Part shown: in pieces, positions 43,661 to 50,659 of the stretch
Layout: the number at the start of each line of letters is the position of its first letter
Numbering within the stretch: the stretch's first letter is position 1
Assembly (NCBI RefSeq): GCF_008727865.1
Contig: NZ_VTWU01000004.1
Location: 248,001 to 312,000, forward strand
DNA from: Hymenobacter busanensis
GTDB taxonomy: Bacteria; Bacteroidota; Bacteroidia; Cytophagales; Hymenobacteraceae
Reading direction: 5' to 3'
Length of the DNA stretch: 64,000 bases
Position numbers and translations under genes: made by a program
The notes under the pieces: model-generated
Seen by the model: the letters and a program-made list of their open reading frames with translations, nothing else
What the model was told of the DNA's origin: nothing
The model's database searches: none

Positions 43661-44212
43661 ATGCCGCCGCGTCTTCTATTGCTTTGTTGGTGGGCTCTTG
43701 GGCTGCTTGGGGCGCTGAGCCCGGCGCGGGCTGCTGCTCCGGCACCGCCCACGGTAGCCACAGTCTACGTATTTTTGGCCGAAACCTGCCCCATTAGCCA
43801 GAGTTGCACGCTGACGCTGCGCGAGCTACACCGGCAGTATGCGGCGCGGGGGGTACGTTTTGTGGGCGTGTTCCCCGATGAGCAAACCCGCCCCGCCGAC
43901 GTTATTCTGTTCCGCAAAACCTACCAGGTGCCTTTCGAGCTGAAACTCGACGCGGGCCAGCAACTCACCCGCCGTTGGGGCGCCCGCATCACGCCGGAGG
44001 TGGTGGTGGTGGCTGCCGATGGCCGCACCGTGGCCTATCAAGGCCGCATCGACAACGCGTATGCAGCCTTGGGGCAGCGCCGCACCGTGGTAACTACCCA
44101 CGAGCTGGCCGATGCGCTGGCGGCCGTGGTAGCCGGCAAAGCCGTGGCGCAGCCCCGCACAGAGGCTGTGGGCTGCTTTATCAACGTCAAAGGGTTGCCC
44201 GCCGCCAACTAA
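43661..44212 (+). CDS. Secreted redoxin (AhpC/TSA-like)
   Basis: 183 aa with signal peptide (PPRLLLLCWWALGLLGALSPARAAA). The thioredoxin-like fold starts at VATVYVFLAETCPISQSC; Cys43 in ETCPISQ occupies the peroxiredoxin/TlpA Cys position and Cys49 follows six residues later. Further on, GVRFVGVFPDEQTRPADVILF, then the conserved cis-Pro strand ARITPEVVVVAADG. This CPISQ subtype of redoxin is often found next to, or fused with, cytochrome c and copper-monooxygenase-like domains; exactly such a gene follows 147 bases downstream. It may supply electrons or assist copper or heme insertion in the exported partner (inference). Thiol peroxidase activity is the alternative. Confidence 0.82.
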   Translation: MPPRLLLLCWWALGLLGALSPARAAAPAPPTVATVYVFLAETCPISQSCTLTLRELHRQYAARGVRFVGVFPDEQTRPADVILFRKTYQVPFELKLDAGQQLTRRWGARITPEVVVVAADGRTVAYQGRIDNAYAALGQRRTVVTTHELADALAAVVAGKAVAQPRTEAVGCFINVKGLPAAN

Positions 44213-44359
44213 AAAGGGCGGTGGGCTTAGTGCTTGCGGCGGGTATTTTGCCTATACTACATTGTGATTTTTCTTTCGGGGGTTGCCACTGGCCCATTGC
44301 CTTCTGCCCAACGCCACTGCCGCTTGCTACCCTCTTCTACAATCGTTTTGCCGCACTGC

Positions 44360-45940
44360 ATGATGGACCCTCTACGCAGCTTTTTACGCTTGATGTTGTT
44401 GATGCTGGCCCCCGTTGGGGCATTGGCGCAACCCACGACCCTCAACTTCAGCGAGCATATCGCGCCCATTATTTACCAGCATTGCACGCCCTGCCACCGG
44501 CCGGGTGAAGTGGCGCCGTTCTCGCTCACCAGCTACGCCGACGTAGCAGCACGCGCCCTCACCATCAAGTACGTGACAGGCATCCGCTACATGCCGCCCT
44601 GGAAGGCCGACCCCTCGTACAGCCATTTCCTCGACGAAAATACCCTCACGCAAACCCAGATCGACAACATCCGGCAGTGGGTGGATGCGGGCGCGCCGCG
44701 CGGCAACCCCGCCCTGGAGCCCGCCGTGCCCACGTACCCCAGCGGCTCCCAGCTGGGCACGCCCGACTTGGTAGTGCCCATGCAGCAGAGCTACACCCAC
44801 CAGGGCAACAACCAGGACATGTACCGCGTGTTTGTGCTGCCCGTGACGCTGCCCGCCGACCGCGACGTGGCGGCCATTGAGTTCCGGGCCGGCAACAAGC
44901 GCATCGTGCACCACGCCATTGTGGCCCTCGATACCACCCAGCGCGGCCCCCAGCGCGACGCCCTCGACCCCGGTTACGGCTACACCCAGTTCGGGGGCTT
45001 CGGCTTCACACCCACCGAAGACAACTGGGCCGGCTACGTGCCTGGCTCCAAGCCGCGGTATTTTCCCAACGGCATCGGCAAGAAGCTGTACCGCCGGGCC
45101 AATCTGCTGCTCCAGATTCACTATGGGCCCTCGGCCACCACGCAAGTCGATTCTTCCACCATCAATATTTTCTTCAGCCGGCAGCCGGTGCAGCGCTACG
45201 TGCAAACGATTCCCATATCGGTGCTGCAGCTCACGAACGGGCCCTTCGTGATTCCGGCCAACCAGGTGAAAACCTTCCGCGCCGAAGTGCTGATACCCCT
45301 CGACGGAAGCCTGCTGAGCGTATTGCCTCACGCCCACCTGTTGGGCAAAAGCTGGAAGGCTTGGGGCGTGAAGCCCAACGGCGACTCCATCAAGCTCATC
45401 CGCATCAACGACTGGAACTTCAACTGGCAGGGAGCCTATCGTTTCCCCGCGCTGCAGCATTTGGTGCCCGGCACGCGCCTCACCATTGAGGCCACCTACG
45501 ACAACACGCCCAACAACCCGCGCAACCCCCACGATCCGCCCCAGCAGGTGACCTGGGGCGAGTCGACCACCGACGAAATGTTCGTGTTCTACCTCGACGC
45601 CATACCCTACCGTGCCGGCGACGAAAGCATGGTGCTGTCGGCGCAAAGCACCAAGGACCTCACGTCGCTGGGCAACCACCTGTACCCCGTGTACCCCAAC
45701 CCGGCCGGGGCTGAGGCCTTGCACGTAGGGTTCACGCTGGCCCGGGCAGCGCCTGTTACGCTCACCCTGCGCGACGCCAACGGCCGCGTGGTGCGTACCC
45801 TGCTCCGGCACGAGCGGCGGGCTGCCGGGCCGCACGAGGTGCTGCTGCCCGCGGCCCAGCTGAGCGCGGGCCTGTACCTGCTGCAACTGGAAACCGGCGG
45901 CTTCACCCAAACCCAAAAGGTGATGGTGCTGGGCCGGTAA
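44360..45940 (+). CDS. T9SS-secreted cytochrome c/PHM-like copper monooxygenase
   Basis: 526 aa. Signal peptide (RLMLLMLAPVGALAQ), then a c-type cytochrome domain with heme motif CTPCH (Cys42-His46) and MPPWKAD, containing a possible Met ligand. The rest resembles copper type II ascorbate-dependent monooxygenases (peptidylglycine/dopamine hydroxylase fold). His184-His185 in RIVHHAIVAL and His254 in LLLQIHYG would be the CuH site; His324-x-His326 in LPHAHLLGKSW and Met407 in DEMFVFYLD the CuM site. Order and spacing follow the animal PHM ligands. The last 85 residues form a T9SS sorting domain (LYPVYPNPAGAEALHV). A redoxin gene precedes it. Substrate unknown. Confidence 0.85.
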   Translation: MMDPLRSFLRLMLLMLAPVGALAQPTTLNFSEHIAPIIYQHCTPCHRPGEVAPFSLTSYADVAARALTIKYVTGIRYMPPWKADPSYSHFLDENTLTQTQIDNIRQWVDAGAPRGNPALEPAVPTYPSGSQLGTPDLVVPMQQSYTHQGNNQDMYRVFVLPVTLPADRDVAAIEFRAGNKRIVHHAIVALDTTQRGPQRDALDPGYGYTQFGGFGFTPTEDNWAGYVPGSKPRYFPNGIGKKLYRRANLLLQIHYGPSATTQVDSSTINIFFSRQPVQRYVQTIPISVLQLTNGPFVIPANQVKTFRAEVLIPLDGSLLSVLPHAHLLGKSWKAWGVKPNGDSIKLIRINDWNFNWQGAYRFPALQHLVPGTRLTIEATYDNTPNNPRNPHDPPQQVTWGESTTDEMFVFYLDAIPYRAGDESMVLSAQSTKDLTSLGNHLYPVYPNPAGAEALHVGFTLARAAPVTLTLRDANGRVVRTLLRHERRAAGPHEVLLPAAQLSAGLYLLQLETGGFTQTQKVMVLGR

Positions 45941-46066
45941 CGGTTTCAAGGGAATGCCCACGGCGCGGTGCTGCAGCAACAGGCTGGGGCACCGCGCCGC
46001 GTGTTTAGGCAGCTTTTTACGGTTGAGCTTCGTATAGCCGGTATCATTTCCCGATACCCTTCGACC

Positions 46067-46387
46067 ATGAGCACCGACGAGCAAAAGCCCCAAACCCCGC
46101 CCGCCAATAGCGGCGCCAACGACAACCCGGACGAGTTCAGCGAGTTTCGCCGCAAAGACGCCCCGGCCACCGAAGATTACTCGCCCGAAAGCCGCCGCGC
46201 CAACCCCGCCGAGCAGCGCGGCCACGTAGAGCAAAACCAGAACCCCGAAGCCGTGGCCGCCGCCCGCAACGGTTCCGAGAGCGAACGGCGCGCTGCCTAC
46301 GCCCTCGACGACCCACGCTATGGCAGCGCCGCCAACGAGCCAAGCTGGAGCGACAAAGACAAAACCGACGACAAAGACTCGGAATAG
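46067..46387 (+). CDS. Small hydrophilic, probably disordered protein
   Basis: 106 aa, extremely rich in Glu, Asp, Asn, Pro, Arg and Ser, with no hydrophobic core (for example PPANSGANDNPDEFSEFRRK and SESERRAAYALDDPRYGS). I recognise no family. The composition is that of an intrinsically disordered, possibly stress-related cytoplasmic protein. The ATG at 46067 is the last plausible start before the charged region; there is no signal peptide. Confidence 0.55.
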   Translation: MSTDEQKPQTPPANSGANDNPDEFSEFRRKDAPATEDYSPESRRANPAEQRGHVEQNQNPEAVAAARNGSESERRAAYALDDPRYGSAANEPSWSDKDKTDDKDSE

Positions 46388-46756
46388 ACCTGACGAGGTC
46401 TTGTGTAAAGCGACCGGCCGGGCGCAGTGCAAAACGAGGCGGCCCCAAAACGTAACGGAGTTGCGCCGGCTACTGCTTTTCCGCCTGCCAGAGCAAATAG
46501 CGCAGCTGCACGGTGGACACGTTCAGTTTGCGGGCGACGGTGGCGCGCACCCTTCCTGGGCCCAGGAAGGGTGCGCGCGGCTTAAGTCGGCGCAGCGGCG
46601 AGCCGCGGTCGTGACTTGGTGATGGTGAAGGGGCGGGCAGGTGCGCAAGCCATAATCGGCAGGCGCACCGCAGTGGCGGTAGTGGACATGCTGGTGGAAG
46701 GTAGAAGCGCCGTTGCGGGCGCTTAGGGGTGCAAAAGCCGTTGCTATCTTGGCCGG
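46388..46756. other. Gene-free interval with a palindrome and a possible coding remnant
   Basis: 369 bases without a convincing intact gene. A 36-bp perfect palindrome lies at 46543-46578. To its left, the minus strand can be read as RATVARKLNVSTVQLRYLLW up to a stop near 46470, which looks like a helix-turn-helix remnant, but no matching upstream part is seen. Confidence 0.4.
46543..46578. repeat. 36-bp perfect palindrome
   Basis: GCGCGCACCCTTCCTGGG (46543-46560) is followed immediately by its exact reverse complement (46561-46578) with no spacer. No T-run follows, so it is not a normal terminator. Confidence 0.85.
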
Positions 46757-47074
46757 ATGAAAAAGCTGTTATTACTGGTTGCCGGCCTGTGGATGCTGGC
46801 CGTACATCCAACCGTGGCTGCGGATCCGGAAGTGGTGATTGTGAAAATCATCGAAATTCCCAGCCGGAGTAAGGTTATTATCACCCGCGGAGAAGGCAAA
46901 GTGGAGGAGTTGGACCTGCCTCTGGGCGTCAGCAGTAAGAATGCGGCCGAAAGCACGGCGGTGTATTACCGGGTGGCCAAGCAGTTGTACGCGGAAGGGT
47001 ACGTGTTGCAGGGGACGATGTACGCGAGCGAGGGCACGTCAACGCTTTTGTTTGTCAAGACCCCGAAGCCGTGA
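46757..47074 (+). CDS. Small secreted hypothetical protein
   Basis: 105 aa with a clear signal peptide (KKLLLLVAGLWMLAVHPTVAA). The mature part is short and beta-rich: VVIVKIIEIPSRSKVIITRG, then VYYRVAKQLYAEGYVLQGTM and TSTLLFVKTPKP. It is probably periplasmic or secreted; I recognise no family. A TATCTTGG sequence at 46745-46752 resembles a -7 element but lies only 5 bases before the ATG, which would mean a nearly leaderless mRNA. The 3' end overlaps a convergent nuclease remnant by 20 bases. Confidence 0.65.
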   Translation: MKKLLLLVAGLWMLAVHPTVAADPEVVIVKIIEIPSRSKVIITRGEGKVEELDLPLGVSSKNAAESTAVYYRVAKQLYAEGYVLQGTMYASEGTSTLLFVKTPKP

Positions 47075-47317
47075 CAATGGCCAGCGCCTGCTCGACGGAA
47101 TGCACGATGTGGTAGGGCGAGCCGCGCCAGTCGGCTTTGAACTGCGCTTCGCCGAGCGTGAGCTGCTCTTTGGCGTAGCCTTTACTTCGAGAAGAAAAGT
47201 GCGGCCGCGGTAGCCCACGAGCAGGTCGAAGCAGTTCTTGAGCGGGCAGCACTGCTGCCCGGCCGGTGGCTTTATGTTTCGAAAAGGCCCTGCCGCGCAC
47301 GTGTGCTGGTGCCGCAC
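47055..47317 (-). pseudogene. Frameshifted VRR-NUC/phage-type nuclease remnant
   Basis: Read on the minus strand, one frame gives NCFDLLVGYRGRTFLLEVK and the next gives KGYAKEQLTLGEAQFKADW followed by RGSPYHIVHSVEQALAIV. Together they form the conserved core of small phage- or mobile-element-linked nuclease-like proteins (PDLLVGYRG..FLLEVK...LT..EQ.....W.G....V.S.EEAL.IV). The frames join at the TTT run 47181-47183: adding one A to the coding-strand AAA restores a continuous reading, EVKGYAKEQL. The N-terminus is also short and poorly conserved (MRHQHTCAAGPFRNIKPP). It may be a decayed gene, or intact if the run was miscalled. The stop overlaps the convergent small secreted gene. Confidence 0.6.
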
Positions 47318-47412
47318 GCTCTAGGCGGTTCCGACGCCCCTCGAAGCCAAAACCGCCCCACCAGCCGACGCTTTTGCGTTACTTGCCGCCCGGTTTCCGA
47401 TTCAGCAGCTCC

Positions 47413-48483
47413 ATGAATATCCTCTACGGTGTACCCGGCGAAGGCCTCGGCCACGCCACCCGCAGCAAAGTCATTATCCGTCACCTGCTCGATGCCGGCC
47501 ACGACGTGCAGGTGGTGAGCAGCAGCCGGGCGTTTAAGCTGCTGCAGGACAATTTTGGCGAACGGGTGCGTGAAATTCGCGGCTTTCACCTGGCCTACAA
47601 GCACCTGAGCGTCTCGAAAAGCCGCACGGCCTCGCTCACGCTGCGCACCGCACCCGATTCGCTGCGTCTCAATTTCACGCGCTACCGCGACCTGCTGCGC
47701 AACTGCTGCCGCTTCGACCTCGTGATTTCCGACTTCGAGTCGTTCAGCTACTTTTTCGCCAAAGCCCAGCGCCTGCCCGTGATTAGCATCGACAACATGC
47801 AAATCATCAGCCGCACGCAGCTGGATGTGGTGGTGCCCAAAAAAGAGCGGGCCAACCTGCAGCTGGCGCGGCACGTGGTGCGCGCCAAGCTGCCGCGCAG
47901 CCAGCACTACCTCGTCACCACGTTCTTTCATCCGCCCCTCACCAAAACCGACACCACGCTCGTGCCGCCCATCATTCGGCCCGAAATAGTGGCGGCCCGG
48001 CCCACCGCTGGGCCGCACGTGCTGGTGTATCAGTCGAGCACCAACCAGGCCGATCTGGTGCCCATGCTCCAGCAGCTGCCGCAACAGGAATTTCGGGTTT
48101 ACGGCTTCAACCGCGACGAAGACCACGGCAACGTGAAGCTGCGCCCGTTTTCCGAGGCCGGCTTCATTGCCGATCTGGCTTCGGCCCGCGCCGTAGTGAC
48201 CAACGGCGGTTTTTCGCTGATTTCGGAAGCCGTGTACCTGCACAAGCCCATTTGCGCCATTCCCATTCCGGCCCAGTTTGAGCAATGGCTGAACGCTGCC
48301 GAAGTGGAAAAGCTGCACTACGGTCGCCACTTTTCCGACCTGACCGCCGACAATCTGCGGGCCTTTCTTTACGATCTGCAACCCTTCGAGCAAGCCCTGG
48401 CCAGCTACGAGCAGCACGGCAACGAGGAGCTGTTTGCCCGGCTCGACGACGTGCTGGGCGAAGTAGGAGCGGGGCTGGGCTAA
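47413..48483 (+). CDS. GT-B glycosyltransferase, MJ1255/VC2487-like
   Basis: 356 aa. The N-terminal MNILYGVPGEGLGHATRSKV has the Gly-rich acceptor loop (GxGxGHxxR) of GT-B enzymes of the MurG/GT28-related group. The C-terminal half has the nucleotide-sugar binding region AVVTNGGFSLISEAVYLHKP (the NGG-x-S-x-x-S/EA-x-x-x-x-x-P motif), preceded by SEAGFIADLASA. Length and motifs match the MJ1255/VC2487 family. It would transfer a sugar to an unknown acceptor on the cytoplasmic side. The ATG at 47413 starts directly at the first beta-strand. It is followed by the HEAT-cyclophilin lipoprotein gene after 108 bases. Confidence 0.85.
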   Translation: MNILYGVPGEGLGHATRSKVIIRHLLDAGHDVQVVSSSRAFKLLQDNFGERVREIRGFHLAYKHLSVSKSRTASLTLRTAPDSLRLNFTRYRDLLRNCCRFDLVISDFESFSYFFAKAQRLPVISIDNMQIISRTQLDVVVPKKERANLQLARHVVRAKLPRSQHYLVTTFFHPPLTKTDTTLVPPIIRPEIVAARPTAGPHVLVYQSSTNQADLVPMLQQLPQQEFRVYGFNRDEDHGNVKLRPFSEAGFIADLASARAVVTNGGFSLISEAVYLHKPICAIPIPAQFEQWLNAAEVEKLHYGRHFSDLTADNLRAFLYDLQPFEQALASYEQHGNEELFARLDDVLGEVGAGLG

Positions 48484-48591
48484 AGTGGGCCTCGCGTCAA
48501 GCAAGCTGCAGGAGTGCAGCAGCAAGAACTTCCGGTGGACGGCAACCCGCCGGTTCTTTCATCCAGCCGCGTTTGCCTAAATTCCGGCCTG

Positions 48592-50562
48592 ATGATGTTC
48601 CGCTCCGCCACCGTTTCTGCCGCTTGCAGCCTTGGCCTGCTGTGCGTGGCCGCCTGCACCAGCTCGCGCCCCACCAGCAGCACTGCCCCGCTCAACCAGT
48701 TTGCCGCCGATAGCACCCTGCGCCGCATTGCCGAGGCGCAGGACCAGCGCCAAACGGCTACGCTGCGGCCTTTCCTGCACCATCCCAAGCCCCGCTACCG
48801 CCGCGCCGCCGCCCTGGCTTTTGCCTCGGTGCAAGACCGCGCCGCCCTGCCCGATCTGCTCGGGACCCTGTCGGATGCCAACGTGGAAGTGCGCACCGCC
48901 GCGGCCTACGCCCTTGGCCAAACCGCCGACAGTGCCGCCGCCCCGGCGCTGGCCAGCCAGCTCGGCACCGAAACCGATGCCTTGGCCCGCCGCTACGAGT
49001 TGGAAGCCCTGGGCCGTTGCGTAGGCCAAACCACGCTGCCGCTGCTGCTGCGCCTGCCTGCTGCTCCCGATACCCTCACGCTCGTGGGGCAAAGCTGGGG
49101 CCTCTACCGCGCCGGCCTGCGCGGCATCACGTCCGAGGCGGCCGTGCGTCGCACGGTGTCGTTGCTGGCCGCCACCCAGCCCGTTGGTGCCCGCTTGGCC
49201 GCTGCCAACGCCCTGTCCCGCACGCCGCGCCTTGACCTCACGCAGTACGAAACGCCCCTTACGGCCGCCGCCACCGCCGACCCACGCTACGCCGTGCGCT
49301 CGGCCGCTACCACGGCGCTGGGCAAAGTGAAATCGACGACCCTGGCCGGCACGCTCAGCAGCATTCTGCGCCGCGACGCAGACTACCGCGTGCGCGTTTC
49401 GGCCTTGCGGGCTATGAAAACCGGCATGTACACGCAAGTAAAGGAAGCCGCCTGGGCCGCCCTCGACGATGCCAATGCGCAGGTGTCCGTTACGGCCGCC
49501 GAGTTTTTCCTGGCCCAGGCCACCGGCGAAACCGGCAAGCTTTTTCTCGACCGGGCAGCCCGAATAAGCAATTGGCGCACCCGCAGCGTGTTGCTGGCGG
49601 CAGCCCTGCACCACGCCGGCACCGAAGAAAAACCCAGCATCCGGCAGGCTATTGAGCAGCGCTATACGGCCGCTACCGATGCTTACGAGCGGGCTTTTCT
49701 GCTCAAGGCGCTGGGCGAAGACCCGGCAGCCTACGCGTTCATCGAGCAGGCTACGTTTGCGCCCAAGCAAGTGCCCGTTATCAGCACCTACGGCATCGAA
49801 GCCCTGGTAGCCTTGCGCAGCTTGGCCGGTTTTCCGGCGGCTCAGCAGCCGCTGTTCGTGAGCACGCTCGAAAAAGCCTTGGCCAGCAACGACGTGGCGC
49901 TGATTGGTACGGCGGCTGGGGCCCTCAAAGAGCCGAAACTAGACCTGCGCCGCGACTTCCGCAACCTGGCACTGCTGCGCACGGCCCAGCAGCGCATTGC
50001 CCTGCCGCGTGATATCGAAGCCTGGCAAGCCTTGCAGCAAGCCCTCGACTACCTCGAAAATAAAGCTGCGCCCACCCCGCTGCCCAGCGCGGCCGCGCAG
50101 CACCCCATCGACTGGGCTTTGGTGCAAACCGTGCCCAGCGCACAGCGTGCCATGGTGCACACCTCTCGCGGCGACGTAGTGCTGCGTTTGTTGGTGGAAG
50201 ACGCCCCAGGCTCGGTTGCCAGCTTTGTGCAGCTGGTGCGGCAGGACTTCTACGCCAACAAGAACTTTCACCGGGTGGTACCCAATTTTGTGGCCCAGGG
50301 CGGCTGCCCACGCGGCGACGGGTGGGGTGGCACCGACTACACCCTTCGCTCGGAATTTGCCGACCTGCACTACGGCGAGGGTGCCGTGGGCTTGGCCTCG
50401 GCCGGCAAAGACACTGAGAGTTGCCAGTGGTTTATCACCCATAGCCCCACTCCCCACCTCGATGGCCGCTACACCATTTTCGCCCAAGTAGAGCGCGGCA
50501 TGGACGTGGTACACCGCCTCGACATCGGCGACGAAATTCGTAGCGTCGAGTTACTGAAGTAG
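48592..50562 (+). CDS. HEAT-repeat and cyclophilin-type peptidyl-prolyl isomerase lipoprotein
   Basis: 656 aa. Lipobox VAAC (Cys22) after MMFRSATVSAACSLGLLCVA. From about 45 to 480 come HEAT-like helical repeats, for example ALPDLLGTLSDANVEVRTAA, then AYALGQTADSAAAPALASQL, and ADPRYAVRSAATTALGKV. The last 150 residues are a cyclophilin domain: GDVVLRLLVEDAPGSVASFV, NFHRVVPNFVAQGGCPRGDG, GLASAGKDTESCQWFIT and HLDGRYTIFAQVERG, including the catalytic Arg-Phe pair. It would be a proline isomerase or chaperone anchored in the outer membrane, with HEAT repeats as a client-binding scaffold. It may help fold exported proteins such as the T9SS cargo here (inference). Confidence 0.92.
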   Translation: MMFRSATVSAACSLGLLCVAACTSSRPTSSTAPLNQFAADSTLRRIAEAQDQRQTATLRPFLHHPKPRYRRAAALAFASVQDRAALPDLLGTLSDANVEVRTAAAYALGQTADSAAAPALASQLGTETDALARRYELEALGRCVGQTTLPLLLRLPAAPDTLTLVGQSWGLYRAGLRGITSEAAVRRTVSLLAATQPVGARLAAANALSRTPRLDLTQYETPLTAAATADPRYAVRSAATTALGKVKSTTLAGTLSSILRRDADYRVRVSALRAMKTGMYTQVKEAAWAALDDANAQVSVTAAEFFLAQATGETGKLFLDRAARISNWRTRSVLLAAALHHAGTEEKPSIRQAIEQRYTAATDAYERAFLLKALGEDPAAYAFIEQATFAPKQVPVISTYGIEALVALRSLAGFPAAQQPLFVSTLEKALASNDVALIGTAAGALKEPKLDLRRDFRNLALLRTAQQRIALPRDIEAWQALQQALDYLENKAAPTPLPSAAAQHPIDWALVQTVPSAQRAMVHTSRGDVVLRLLVEDAPGSVASFVQLVRQDFYANKNFHRVVPNFVAQGGCPRGDGWGGTDYTLRSEFADLHYGEGAVGLASAGKDTESCQWFITHSPTPHLDGRYTIFAQVERGMDVVHRLDIGDEIRSVELLK

Positions 50563-50598
50563 CCGCAGCGAGCAAGCTCGCGTGTGCCCTTTGCCCAA

Positions 50599-50642
50599 GA
50601 ACAAGAACGGCCGGTCCTATGTGGGACCGGCCGTTCTTGTTC
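50599..50642. terminator. Bidirectional terminator between the cyclophilin and beta-helix genes
   Basis: Perfect 19-bp stem GAACAAGAACGGCCGGTCC (50599-50617) / GGACCGGCCGTTCTTGTTC (50624-50642), loop TATGTG, between convergent genes. Confidence 0.85.
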
Positions 50643-50659
50643 AGCAGCAATACAGTGAT

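Noticed and set aside
44384-46432. A 682-codon minus-strand frame opposite the copper monooxygenase gene
   Set aside because: Composition is V/G/H-rich without hydrophobic pattern or motif; the + strand product has complete heme and copper sites.
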